Shown: piece by piece, positions 49,117 to 58,287 of the stretch | Position numbering within the stretch: position 1 is the stretch's first letter | Layout: the number at the start of each line of letters is the position of its first letter | Assembly: GCF_001690685.1 (NCBI RefSeq) | Contig: NZ_LZGL01000009.1 | Coordinates: forward strand, 1-64,000 | Source: Gilliamella sp. wkB112 | GTDB lineage: Bacteria; Pseudomonadota; Gammaproteobacteria; Enterobacterales; Orbaceae | Direction: 5' to 3' | DNA: 64,000 bases | The notes under the pieces: model-generated | Told to the model about the DNA's origin: nothing | Databases searched by the model: none | The model's input: the letters and a program-made list of their open reading frames with translations, nothing else | Position numbers and translations under genes: made by a program

Positions 49117-50166
49117 ATGAAACCGTTGCTGCCATTTTACAACCCAAGCATTAGTTATGAAGATAATTATAACCAAGGACCATTCGGACTTTTTGCACAA
49201 TTAGACAAAGCAGAACAAGTAGAAACTAAATCACGAAAATTCTTAAATATAGACGTTAATTTACCATTTGGTATGCCTGCCGGACCTTTATTAAACGCCA
49301 ATTATATTGAAGCAGCTTTTGCTTACGGATTTGATTTATGTGTTTACAAAACGGTAAGAACAAAACTGCAAAAGTGCCACCCACTACCAAATGTTTTATC
49401 AGTGCATCCACATGGAAAACTATCATGTAATCTTGATACAGTATTAGCAGATACTAATTATAGCCAACCGTTATCTATAACTAACTCATTTGGGGTGCCA
49501 TCTTTTTCTCCTGACATATGGCAACCGGATATGGAAAAGGCAGTAAAAGCTGCTGGTAAAGGCCAATGTGTTATCGGAAGTTTCCAAGGAACAAAAGGTA
49601 ATGGTGAAATTGAAAAGGATTACGCATTAGCAGCTAAATTAGTTAGAGAAACTAATGCTCCAATTTTAGAAGCAAACTTAAGTTGTCCTAACGAAGGTGC
49701 AAGTAAACTTCTTTGCTTTGATGTAGACCGTGTTGAACGCATTGTTAACGAAATTAAAACTGCAGTACCAGATAGACCATTAATCTTAAAACTAGCATAT
49801 TTCCCTGATGATGAAAGAATCATCTCATTACTCACTCGCGTTGGTTCAATTATAGATGGTTTAAGTGCCATTAATACCCTTTCAGCAAAACCTGTTGATG
49901 CTAATGGTCACCCAGCATTAGGAGAAAATAGACCAGAAGGTGGAATTTGTGGTGATGCCATTAGATGGGCTGGTTTAGATATGGTTACTCGCTTAGCTAA
50001 ATATCGTCAACAAATGCAATTAAAATTTGCTATCATTGGTGTAGGTGGTGTCAGTAATATTGAGCATTATCGCCAGTTTATAAAAAATGGAGCCGATGCA
50101 GTTATGAGTGCCACAGCAGCCATGTGGAATCCTTTACTTGCTATTGAAATTAAAAAAAGTCTTTAA
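49117..50166 (+). CDS. dihydroorotate dehydrogenase family protein (class 1-like)
   Basis: 349 residues, no membrane anchor. The FMN-barrel has PFGMPAGPLLNANYIEAAF, VYKTVRT (lysine that contacts FMN/substrate), SFGVPSF, EANLSCPNEG (the class-1 catalytic base Cys in NLSCPN), NTLSA and IIGVGGVSNIEHY (phosphate binding). Class 1A enzymes oxidise dihydroorotate with fumarate as acceptor in the cytosol, whereas E. coli PyrD is class 2, quinone-linked. The leader architecture supports a role in pyrimidine synthesis. Dihydropyrimidine dehydrogenase-like activity is an alternative. GGAGA lies 6 bases before the start. Confidence 0.82.
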   Translation: MKPLLPFYNPSISYEDNYNQGPFGLFAQLDKAEQVETKSRKFLNIDVNLPFGMPAGPLLNANYIEAAFAYGFDLCVYKTVRTKLQKCHPLPNVLSVHPHGKLSCNLDTVLADTNYSQPLSITNSFGVPSFSPDIWQPDMEKAVKAAGKGQCVIGSFQGTKGNGEIEKDYALAAKLVRETNAPILEANLSCPNEGASKLLCFDVDRVERIVNEIKTAVPDRPLILKLAYFPDDERIISLLTRVGSIIDGLSAINTLSAKPVDANGHPALGENRPEGGICGDAIRWAGLDMVTRLAKYRQQMQLKFAIIGVGGVSNIEHYRQFIKNGADAVMSATAAMWNPLLAIEIKKSL

Positions 50167-50211
50167 AATAACATTTAATTTATTGAAAACTATTTATAAT
50201 TAATAATGATG

Positions 50212-50236
50212 ATACAGGGCTGGTCCCTGTATTTTT
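50212..50236 (+). terminator. terminator after the DHOD gene
   Basis: ATACAGGG and CCCTGTAT pair over 8 bp with loop CTGGT, followed by TTTT. It also separates the convergent ybaN gene. Confidence 0.82.
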
Positions 50237-50250
50237 ATCAAGCGTTGGGA

Positions 50251-50613
50251 TTAGCGTTTACGAAAGTAAAGATAGCCAAAAATAATATGTGCTAGAAAAA
50301 CAACAACTAAAATAATGCGCACATGTAACGAATCAAAAATAATAAATGGAATGAATAAAACAATAAATACCATCATCAGCATTTTAAACAATCCTGACTT
50401 AGTAGCCTTCTTTTCCAAAATCATTTGTTGAATATAAATTTGATAATAGCGAGTATGAGTGAAATATAGATAAAGGCGATTTGAGCTATTTAGCCAAAAA
50501 TAAGCTGTTAATAAATAAAAAGGTACAGTGGGTAAAATTGGCACAGAAATACCAACGGTCCCAAGTGCAAAGGTTAAAGCACCTAATATAATAAACAACC
50601 ACTTTTTAAACAT
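50251..50613 (-). CDS. ybaN: YbaN-like inner membrane protein (DUF454)
   Basis: 120 residues (E. coli YbaN 125). It has a long N-terminal hydrophobic region (LFIILGALTFALGTVGISVPILPTVPFYLL), where the GTVGISVPILPTVPF signature of DUF454 is clear, then two further spans near the C-terminus. The function is unknown. It is followed on the minus strand by the DHOD-side terminator. Confidence 0.87.
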   Translation of the reverse strand: MFKKWLFIILGALTFALGTVGISVPILPTVPFYLLTAYFWLNSSNRLYLYFTHTRYYQIYIQQMILEKKATKSGLFKMLMMVFIVLFIPFIIFDSLHVRIILVVVFLAHIIFGYLYFRKR

Positions 50614-50706
50614 TTCTCAAACACTCTTATTACTCTAGAAACCTTATCGAATTTGCTGACAATATTATAACAATTAGAATGGTATAAGAAGAAATTTAAT
50701 AAGAAT

Positions 50707-50783
50707 TGGCGGAACGGACGGGGCTCGAACCCGCGACCCCCTGCGTGACAGGCAGGTATTCTAACCAACTGAACTACCGCTCC
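50707..50783 (-). tRNA. aspV: tRNA-Asp (GTC)
   Basis: 77 nt with encoded CCA. Reverse complement: acceptor GGAGCGG pairs with CCGTTCC, D-arm TAGTTCAGTTGGTTAGAATA, anticodon loop CTGTCAC with GTC, T-arm GCGGGTTCGAGCCCCGT. It is downstream of dnaQ on the same strand, as E. coli aspV. Confidence 0.97.
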
Positions 50784-50899
50784 GCTTTTCTGGATAACTT
50801 TAAAGTAAGTGCCTTAAAGTAGGCGTGATGTTAAAGATTATTTTTATTTTCGTCAATAAAATTTTTAAAAATCATGCTTAATTGCGTAGAAAATCATCA

Positions 50900-51643
50900 T
50901 TAAGATGAATGCCACAGTGCTCCACCGCTTTTCTTATCGATTTTTTGCAACACTGCCTCATGTTCAGAAAGTTCATATTCGGACGCTTTTATAACTTTTA
51001 ATGGAATTGCGGAACGTTGGATTTTTTTAATTTCATTATTCTCGCCAGCAGTTAGATTATTTTCGTCAGAACTAAACGACAATGTTGTCTGTCCACCAGT
51101 CATGGCTAAATAAACTTCAGCTAAAATTTCAGCATCCAATAAAGCTCCATGTAGTGTTCGGTGCGAATTATCGATTTGATAGCGTTCACATAAAACATCC
51201 AAATTATTACGTTTACCTGGGAATAAACGTCTTGCCATTGCCAATGTATCAGTGACTAGACAATGATCTGCGGTTTTAAAATCCAGTCCACAAAGCTGAA
51301 ACTCATAGTCCATAAAGCCAACATCAAATGGTGCATTATGGATAATTAACTCTGCACCATCGATGAATTTTATAAAATCATGAGCAATATTTTTAAATAT
51401 TGGTTTATCTTTAACAAATTCATCACTTATGCCATGTACTCTAAAAGCCTCTTCATCGATTATACGTTCGGGATTAATGTATACGTGGAAATGATTGCCT
51501 GTCAAACGACGGTTAATAACTTCGACTGCACCGATTTCAATAATCTTATGCCCTTGATAATGATTATTACCTTCCTGGTTCATACCTGTGGTTTCAGTAT
51601 CTAAAACAATTTGGCGTGCTGAATTATTTATCACTTGATTCAT
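50900..51643 (-). CDS. dnaQ: DNA polymerase III epsilon subunit (proofreading exonuclease)
   Basis: 247 residues. DEDDh exonuclease motifs: Exo I VLDTETTGM, Exo II HNAPFDVGFMDYEF, Exo III HGALLDAEILAEVY. The C-terminal tail binds the alpha subunit. It removes misincorporated bases during replication. It is divergent from rnhA, and tRNA-Asp lies downstream, the same layout as in E. coli. Confidence 0.97.
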   Translation of the reverse strand: MNQVINNSARQIVLDTETTGMNQEGNNHYQGHKIIEIGAVEVINRRLTGNHFHVYINPERIIDEEAFRVHGISDEFVKDKPIFKNIAHDFIKFIDGAELIIHNAPFDVGFMDYEFQLCGLDFKTADHCLVTDTLAMARRLFPGKRNNLDVLCERYQIDNSHRTLHGALLDAEILAEVYLAMTGGQTTLSFSSDENNLTAGENNEIKKIQRSAIPLKVIKASEYELSEHEAVLQKIDKKSGGALWHSS

Positions 51644-51838
51644 TTTTTATTAACAATTGAGGGAAAACTACTTAACGGTATGTTATAGTCTACCATCAAA
51701 ATTATATAATGTTGATACCTCAATAAATGAAGATATTGGATAATTTACGATAATTTTAGTCAATGACTATTTTATTTATTGTTAATATGAGATCCTCAAA
51801 TGGCAGTTTGACTCAATTAAGTTAAAAGATAATTAAAA

Positions 51839-52318
51839 ATGCTAAAAAAAATAGAAATCTACACTGATGGTTCTTGTCTTGGTAATCCTGGTCCTGGTGG
51901 TTACGCTGTTATTTTAAAATTCAAACAAACTGAAAAAGTATTAGCTCAAGGTTATTATAAAACCACTAATAACCGAATGGAATTGCTAGCAGCTATTGTT
52001 GCCTTAGAACAACTAACACAACCTTGTCAAATTGATTTGTATTCAGATAGTCAGTATCTGCGTAATGGTATTTCGAATTGGATCCATGGTTGGAAAAGAA
52101 ATGGCTGGAAAACAGCCAACAGAAAACCTGTAAAAAATGTTGATTTATGGTGCAAGTTAGACCAACTAGTACAATCTCATCAAATTAATTGGATATGGGT
52201 TAAAGGTCATGCTGGTCATATAGAAAATGAACGTTGTGATCTCCTTGCCAAAGAGCAAGCTGAATCCCCAACATTAGTAGATGTAGTTTTTGAACAATCA
52301 GATAATAAATTACTATAA
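51839..52318 (+). CDS. rnhA: ribonuclease HI
   Basis: 159 residues. It cleaves RNA in RNA-DNA hybrids. Catalytic residues are in [15 protein letters not shown] (Asp10), [10 protein letters not shown] (Glu), [10 protein letters not shown] (Asp) and the C-terminal NERCDLLA (Asp). [18 protein letters not shown] is the basic protrusion. It is divergent from dnaQ; the 195-base gap must hold both promoters. Confidence 0.97.
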   Translation: MLKKIEIYTDGSCLGNPGPGGYAVILKFKQTEKVLAQGYYKTTNNRMELLAAIVALEQLTQPCQIDLYSDSQYLRNGISNWIHGWKRNGWKTANRKPVKNVDLWCKLDQLVQSHQINWIWVKGHAGHIENERCDLLAKEQAESPTLVDVVFEQSDNKLL

Positions 52319-52392
52319 TATTTAGGCTGATAACTGAATAAAATTAATCAACAAGATTTAACATCGTTGAATTGTTAAATACATAACCTATA

Positions 52393-53136
52393 ATGAGTAA
52401 AGTTATGCATAAACTACACGTAATTCCAGCTTTACAAGATAATTATATTTGGCTATTAGAAAATTCAGATCAACAAGCCATTATCATAGATCCTGGAGAA
52501 TCCAGTCCAGTAATAAATTATATTAGGCAGTATAAAATCACACCTATTGCTATTTTACTCACTCATCATCATATGGATCATATTGGTGGAGTGTTAGATT
52601 TACAACAAAACTATCCGAATATAGAAGTTTTTGGACCAAGTGAAATTCCATTACCAATTCAGTATATTAGTAATAGTCAACATCACCTATCCATTGCTGA
52701 TTTTCAATTTAGTATTATGCCGGTTCCTGGCCATACTTTAGGTCATCTAGCCTATTATAGTGCACCTTACTTATTTTGTGGTGATACTTTGTTTTCTGCC
52801 GGATGTGGGCGAATTTTTGAAGGCACACCTCAACAAATGTTAAACTCACTCAATAAATTCAAACAATTATCGGATAATACCTTAGTGTGTGCTGGTCATG
52901 AATTTACAAAAGCCAACCTCAAATTTGCGCAAACTCTACTTCCTGAAGATCTCAAAATTGCAGAATATTTAAATTTAATTACCAATAAAACAATAACTTT
53001 ACCCTCAATTTTAGCAAAAGAACTACAAATAAATTTATTTTTACGCTGTGATAATAAAAAACTGCAAAATAAATTCAATATTAACAATGAATTAGATTTG
53101 TTTGTTTTTTTTAGAAGCCAAAAAGATATTTTTTAG
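52393..53136 (+). CDS. gloB: hydroxyacylglutathione hydrolase (glyoxalase II)
   Basis: 247 residues from ATG 52393; an ATG at 52405 (MHKLHVIPALQDNYIW) aligns as well with the family start. The metallo-beta-lactamase metal motif is THHHMDHIGG; further ligands are in VPGHTLGHLAYY, LFCGDTLF and VCAGHEFTKANLKFA. It releases D-lactate and glutathione in methylglyoxal detoxification, which fits with gshA nearby. mltD follows, as in E. coli. Confidence 0.95.
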   Translation: MSKVMHKLHVIPALQDNYIWLLENSDQQAIIIDPGESSPVINYIRQYKITPIAILLTHHHMDHIGGVLDLQQNYPNIEVFGPSEIPLPIQYISNSQHHLSIADFQFSIMPVPGHTLGHLAYYSAPYLFCGDTLFSAGCGRIFEGTPQQMLNSLNKFKQLSDNTLVCAGHEFTKANLKFAQTLLPEDLKIAEYLNLITNKTITLPSILAKELQINLFLRCDNKKLQNKFNINNELDLFVFFRSQKDIF

Positions 53137-53178
53137 GTATAATACCCCACTTAAATTCTTATTTAATTTTATGAACTA

Positions 53179-54435
53179 ATGAAAAAGTTATTAATATTCA
53201 CAGTGTTATGTTTGTTTTTAAGTGCATGTCAAAATCACGGATCCCGATATAATAGTGTCTATAAAACGCATAACTCAAAATCAATAGTTACTAGTAGTAT
53301 TAAAAGTGGTAGTGTTAATTACGCTTCAATTACTCAAAATCCTTGGCAGTATATGCTAAATCAGATTAATGTTAGCGTACCGGAGAATAGTCGCGTTAAA
53401 GCTGAAAGAGAACGTTTATTACGCAACCCACAAGGTTTTGAAACCATTGCGTTACGTTCTGAACCTTATGTTTATTACATTATTAGCCAACTCAGAAAAA
53501 ACAATCTACCAGTTGAATTAGCGCTAATTCCATTAATTGAAAGCGCATATGATCCATTGGCTACTTCACCAGCACAAGCTGCCGGGTTATGGCAATTTGT
53601 ACCAGTTACAGCTAAAGAATATGGTTTAAAAAAGAGCATTTCATTTGATGGTCGTCGTGATCTGATTGCATCTACTACTTCTGCTATGTCACTTTTACAA
53701 AATTTAAACAACCGCTTCAATGGTGATTGGCTGTTAACATTGGCGGCTTATAATGCAGGAGAAGGACGAATAAGACGCGCTATAGAAAAAAATCAGACTA
53801 AAGGACTACCCGTTAACTATTGGTCACTAGATTTACCAAGTGAAACCATGCATTATGTACCAAAAATTTTAGCCATTATTGATATCGTTAAGAACAACAA
53901 AAAATATGGCATTAAACTGCCAGATTGTAATTACGAAAATTCACTAGTCAGAATTGATATTTCTAAAAATGTATCATTAGCTAAAATTGCTCAATATACT
54001 GGCATGCCAATTAATGACTTGATGTCTTTTAATGCCGGCTATACTCAGCAAACGGTAAATGGCCCGTTCCATTTACTGGTACCTTATGTTTATGCAGAAA
54101 ATTTATTCCAAAAACTGCAAGCTGAAAATCTAGTTACTAATGAAATTACTGAGTTATTACAGGATGTTCCGCATACGAATATGCCATTTGAAGTTAAATC
54201 AACTACAATTGAATATAGCAAAATTAGCAATAGCAGTATGAGTTCTATTCTGGACAAAAATGGTAGTAAAAAGCAAATAACTTATTTAGTTAAAGCTGGT
54301 GATAATCTTTATTCCATTGCCCAAAATTATCGAGTAAAAATTACTGATATATTGGAATGGAATAAAATGAAAACGCCTAGAATTAAAGAAGGTGATGTAT
54401 TAACAATTAATCTTGTGAATGCAAATCCAATCTAA
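53179..54435 (+). CDS. mltD: membrane-bound lytic murein transglycosylase D
   Basis: 418 residues. A lipobox (CLFLSAC) makes it an outer-membrane lipoprotein. The family-1 SLT domain has the catalytic Glu in LIPLIESAYDP, then AAGLWQFVP, LTLAAYNAGEGRI. One clear LysM domain is at the C-terminus (TYLVKAGDNLYSIAQNY ... LEWNKMKTPRIKEGDVL), and a weaker LysM-like region precedes it. It cleaves peptidoglycan glycan strands with formation of anhydromuramic ends. Its 3' end overlaps the convergent yafD by 29 bases. Confidence 0.95.
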   Translation: MKKLLIFTVLCLFLSACQNHGSRYNSVYKTHNSKSIVTSSIKSGSVNYASITQNPWQYMLNQINVSVPENSRVKAERERLLRNPQGFETIALRSEPYVYYIISQLRKNNLPVELALIPLIESAYDPLATSPAQAAGLWQFVPVTAKEYGLKKSISFDGRRDLIASTTSAMSLLQNLNNRFNGDWLLTLAAYNAGEGRIRRAIEKNQTKGLPVNYWSLDLPSETMHYVPKILAIIDIVKNNKKYGIKLPDCNYENSLVRIDISKNVSLAKIAQYTGMPINDLMSFNAGYTQQTVNGPFHLLVPYVYAENLFQKLQAENLVTNEITELLQDVPHTNMPFEVKSTTIEYSKISNSSMSSILDKNGSKKQITYLVKAGDNLYSIAQNYRVKITDILEWNKMKTPRIKEGDVLTINLVNANPI

Positions 54436-55195
54436 AATCTACTAATAAAGGATTATGATCGGATGCCAACGTACTAATTATTTGCGCGGCATTCAATTGT
54501 AATCCCCTATAAAATACAAAATCTAACGGTCTACCCATAAACGTTTTACGCATATCAATTTCAAAATTTACAGGCTTTAATCCAATAGTTCTTACCAAGT
54601 GATACAATAAACTCAATCGTTGCCGACTCCAAGCATTAAAATCCCCAGCTAATATTACCGGACCATTATGTTCTCTAATACGAGTTAATAACATATGCAT
54701 TTGTTGCCGATATATTTTAACCCCGATACTAAAATTAACCGCATGAATATTAGCGACTAATAATTTTTGATTAGAATTTTTAATAGGATAAATGGTAATT
54801 AATGCCGACTTAGGTACACGAATTAAAGGTTCTCGCTCTTTGAATGATAAAATTGTTGTTGGTAAAGAATCAGCAATAGTCATGACTCCTGCATAAATAG
54901 CATTAAAAGAATAAGCTGGTACATGATCTGCTATCTTATTATGTTGTGAAATAAAATTAAGTAACAAGGGTGTTGTTTGCGCTTCTTGTAGCAAGATTAA
55001 TTTAGCTTGCTGAGCATACATATCGAGAATATGCATACAATCTGCCCGTTTTTGTTTAAATATATTCCAAACGAGCACAGAAAAAGATTCATCATTAATC
55101 AGATAACTATTAACAATTATTTCATGATTAGGCAATATCAACTCAACATCACTATTAGCCTTATAACGTAATGTATAGTCACGTTGTTTAAACAT
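54407..55195 (-). CDS. yafD: endonuclease/exonuclease/phosphatase family protein YafD
   Basis: 262 residues. The EEP-fold residues are VLVWNIFKQ, LILLQEAQT, VANIHAVNF, ILAGDFNAWSRQR, GRPLDFVFYRG and ASDHNPLLVDF. The in vivo substrate is not established. It starts 2 bases after gshA, so the two probably form a transcription unit, and converges on mltD with a 29-base overlap. E. coli yafD is also near mltD and gloB. Confidence 0.88.
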   Translation of the reverse strand: MFKQRDYTLRYKANSDVELILPNHEIIVNSYLINDESFSVLVWNIFKQKRADCMHILDMYAQQAKLILLQEAQTTPLLLNFISQHNKIADHVPAYSFNAIYAGVMTIADSLPTTILSFKEREPLIRVPKSALITIYPIKNSNQKLLVANIHAVNFSIGVKIYRQQMHMLLTRIREHNGPVILAGDFNAWSRQRLSLLYHLVRTIGLKPVNFEIDMRKTFMGRPLDFVFYRGLQLNAAQIISTLASDHNPLLVDFRLDLHSQD

Positions 55196-55197
55196 TT

Positions 55198-56760
55198 TTA
55201 GCGTTCATTTTGTTGCTGTAGATATTGATCAAATGACATAGTATCACTTTTCTCTTTCTTTTTTTGTTTTTCAAGGGATAGATCACGTTGATGAATGAAA
55301 TCACTATCAGTTAATAATTCTAAAGGTTCTGACATAAGTTGTTTTTTATATTGATTAGCTAGTGCCAAACCAAAGTCAGCAGTACCTAAATCGCTAATAG
55401 ATTGCAATGTTCTGGCAGATAAAGTTAATTCAGGTTGATCAAACATTAAATCCAGTCGCTCACAAACTTTGCGATAATTTTGCTTATCATCTTGATGATC
55501 TAAAACATCGGCTACTCGTAACAGATCTTTAAACAAATCATGTCCCACTTTAGCTAACGGTTCATAATAATTGTCACAGCCAAAACCTATTTTAAGTCCA
55601 GGTTTTCTCCCTTCTATAACTACTCGATTCCAGTTACGTTTTGCGCACTCGAGTTCATCACTACTCATTTCTGGAGCTGGAGCCAAGGCACACCAAATCA
55701 AAAATAAATCAATAAAACGAATTTGCTCTTCGGTAATACCCACTGGTGAAAAAGGATTTACGTCTAAAGAACGAACTTCTATATATTCAATGCCCCCACG
55801 TAACAGTGCATCTGACGGTGATTCACCTGCTCGTGGTACTCGCTTAGGACGAATAGGTGCATAAAATTCATTTTCAATTTGTAAAACATTATCATTTAAC
55901 TGGCGATATTTACCATCCACTTTGATTCCTAAACGACCAAATTCACATGATTTAGTGTGTGTAGCTCGTTTTAACCCTGCAACATAAGAATCTAAATGAT
56001 TAAAAGTGATACCTAATTGTTTTTGAGCATTATTAGTATAACCAATATCGCTTAATCTTAATGATGTAGCATAAGGTAAATAGCAATTACCATTGGTTTG
56101 TTCGATAAAAGCCTTAGCTTTTTGAGGATCTTGAATAAATGAAGAACACATCGATGGTGAAGCACCGAACAAAAAAGGAATAACCCAGCCAAATCGATAA
56201 TAATTGCGAATTAAGGTAAAGTAACCTTCCGAAATAACTGCTTTACCTTCTTCGGTATTTTTAACTCCATCCCTAGCTTGCCAAAATGCCATCGGTAATG
56301 AAAAATTATAATGCACGCCTGAGATGGTTTGCATCATAGCTCCATAACGGTTTTTAAGACCTTCACGATAGACAGTTTTAAACCGCCCCTCATTTGAAGT
56401 GCCATATTGAGCTAAAATGATATCGTCTTCATTTGCGACAAAACACGGCATACTCAATGGCCACATCATTTCGTCACCAATATTAGTATTGGCATAACGA
56501 TGTAAGTCACGTAAAAAGATTAGCATATAATCTATATTAGTATTTACTGGTGTAATAAATTCTAATAATGACTCAGCAAAATCAGTGGTGATCCAAGGAT
56601 GAGTTAAAGCAGCGCCTATTTTTTGAGGAAAAGGTGTCTTCGACAACGAACCATCGGGTAAGATACGTAAAGTTTCACGTTCAATTCCACGTTGGATACC
56701 TTGTAAAATAGTATAGTGTTTTTCTAACCAATTGAGTGCTTTTGAAACATCAGGAATCAT
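55198..56760 (-). CDS. gshA: glutamate--cysteine ligase
   Basis: 520 residues (E. coli 518). It catalyses the first step of glutathione synthesis. [43 protein letters not shown] and [17 protein letters not shown] are family hallmarks. It is followed closely by yafD. Confidence 0.97.
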   Translation of the reverse strand: MIPDVSKALNWLEKHYTILQGIQRGIERETLRILPDGSLSKTPFPQKIGAALTHPWITTDFAESLLEFITPVNTNIDYMLIFLRDLHRYANTNIGDEMMWPLSMPCFVANEDDIILAQYGTSNEGRFKTVYREGLKNRYGAMMQTISGVHYNFSLPMAFWQARDGVKNTEEGKAVISEGYFTLIRNYYRFGWVIPFLFGASPSMCSSFIQDPQKAKAFIEQTNGNCYLPYATSLRLSDIGYTNNAQKQLGITFNHLDSYVAGLKRATHTKSCEFGRLGIKVDGKYRQLNDNVLQIENEFYAPIRPKRVPRAGESPSDALLRGGIEYIEVRSLDVNPFSPVGITEEQIRFIDLFLIWCALAPAPEMSSDELECAKRNWNRVVIEGRKPGLKIGFGCDNYYEPLAKVGHDLFKDLLRVADVLDHQDDKQNYRKVCERLDLMFDQPELTLSARTLQSISDLGTADFGLALANQYKKQLMSEPLELLTDSDFIHQRDLSLEKQKKKEKSDTMSFDQYLQQQNER

Positions 56761-56884
56761 AATGTTACGTTTCCTACATAGAATTTTTTTGTTGTTTTAT
56801 ATTAACATATTTTAATACTAACTATAGGTAATTTTATATACAGTTCACTATGTAATAAGTGAATAAATCATGTAAAACTATCGA

Positions 56885-58072
56885 TTAAAATACTAAATCA
56901 TTAAACACAGATATTGTGTTAACCGTAGGTTGCTTTTTTGTCAATAACACTAGTACTTCCATATGAGCAGTATGTGGGAACATGTCAAATAACTGAGCTT
57001 TAACAAGTTGATAATCTGGTAACATTCTTAAATCATCAACTAATGAGTGTAAATTACAGCTGGAATATAAAATAAAAGTCGGTTTTACTTGTTCTAAATA
57101 TTGCATCAAAGCTGCCCCTGCTCCCCGTCTGGGGGGATTAAGTAACACTAAATCAGGAATTGCATGCTGTGCAATAGCATATTTAGTAGCATCTAAGGAT
57201 TTAAAGGATAAATGCTTAAAACCAAGTTGTTTTGCCGATCTAGATGCGCACTCAATTGCATCCACACTAATCTCAATACCTGTTAATTCAATATTACGAT
57301 TTGGCAACTGATTAATACAATGTAAACCAAAACCACCTACGCCACAAAACAAATCCCAAATAGATTTAATAGGGAAATCCGTGACCCAGTCACTTGCCGT
57401 TTTATAGAGATTTTCAGCTACTCTGGTATTAGTTTGAAAAAAACTTTTAGGTTTTATATAAAGTGGAATCCGATTTAATGAGACCGGTAAGAACTGCGTA
57501 GTTGTTAATACAATTTCTTCATCACCTTCTAAAATAGCAGCATGGCTAGGTTGAATATTAATCGACACAACAACTAAATTTTGGATTTTATCTTGAAGTT
57601 GTTTAAGCGAGTTTTTAATTCTTGCTATTAATTTGTGAGATTTCATTACCAATCTCAACATAAATTGCTTTGTTTCTTGATTAGTAGTTTCGGTAACAAT
57701 AACAAACTTTAATTCACCTTTGCGTTTATTAATATTGTATGGGACTAAACCTTGTTTGCGGATATAAGTGCGTACAATTTTCAGAACGTTTTGCATACTA
57801 TTTGAATAAAGCGGACAATCACACAAGTCCATTATTTCATTACCGGTTTGTATGCCCAATATCGGCTTTTCAACCGTACCAAGTACCGCCATTTTAGCTT
57901 TATTACGAAACGCTGACTCATCGCTAGCAAAAGGATCTGCAATCTGTTGAGGATTAAAATCCGCTAATTGCTGTAATAATTGTTGCTGTTTTTTTTCAAG
58001 TTGTGTTTGATAGGGATAATTGATCCAGTTACATGATAAACATTTTTGTTGCTGGTAATAACGACATTGCAT
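56885..58072 (-). CDS. rlmC: 23S rRNA (uracil(747)-C5)-methyltransferase
   Basis: 395 residues (E. coli 375). The N-terminal Fe-S cysteines are in MQCRYYQQQKCLSCNW and CDCPLY. The SAM-binding and catalytic parts are DLFCGVGGFGLHC, GIEISVDAIECA, LLNPPRRGAG and the catalytic Cys in LYSSCNLHSL; FDMFPHTAHMEVLVLL closes the domain. It has about 20 extra C-terminal residues compared with E. coli. A repeat with promoter-like spacing (58154-58183) sits upstream. Confidence 0.95.
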   Translation of the reverse strand: MQCRYYQQQKCLSCNWINYPYQTQLEKKQQQLLQQLADFNPQQIADPFASDESAFRNKAKMAVLGTVEKPILGIQTGNEIMDLCDCPLYSNSMQNVLKIVRTYIRKQGLVPYNINKRKGELKFVIVTETTNQETKQFMLRLVMKSHKLIARIKNSLKQLQDKIQNLVVVSINIQPSHAAILEGDEEIVLTTTQFLPVSLNRIPLYIKPKSFFQTNTRVAENLYKTASDWVTDFPIKSIWDLFCGVGGFGLHCINQLPNRNIELTGIEISVDAIECASRSAKQLGFKHLSFKSLDATKYAIAQHAIPDLVLLNPPRRGAGAALMQYLEQVKPTFILYSSCNLHSLVDDLRMLPDYQLVKAQLFDMFPHTAHMEVLVLLTKKQPTVNTISVFNDLVF

Positions 58073-58153
58073 AGTAATAAAGCCTTTTTATATGATTGAG
58101 TATTATATACTTAAACTATTTTAATAAGCATTAGTTTTATATTTTATACTTAG

Positions 58154-58183
58154 ACGTATAGCTCTCCTGAAACATTTTTACAA
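58154..58183. repeat. short dispersed repeat, copy C (between rlmC and map)
   Basis: ACGTATAGCTCTCCTGAAAC identical to copy A, then ATTTTTACAA. On the minus strand TTGTAA (58178-58183), 17 bases and TATACG (58155-58160) face rlmC, 83 bases from its start. Confidence 0.6.
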
Positions 58184-58207
58184 CACTAATTTAAACCAAT
58201 CAAACCA

Positions 58208-58250
58208 ATAGCGCTATATCTTGCTATGATTTGACGAAATAGCGGTATAT
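58208..58250. repeat. pair of 12-base direct repeats upstream of map
   Basis: ATAGCGCTATAT at 58208-58219 and ATAGCGGTATAT at 58239-58250 differ at one base and are 31 bases apart (three helical turns). The second ends 38 bases before the map start codon. They could be operator sites for a dimeric regulator. Confidence 0.35.
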
Positions 58251-58287
58251 GATAGGATATTATGATTACCATTACAGGAACAATCTA

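Noticed and set aside
50583-50768. 61-codon minus-strand ORF
   Set aside because: It covers tRNA-Asp (VRIPACHAGGRGFEPR is the usual false translation of a tRNA).
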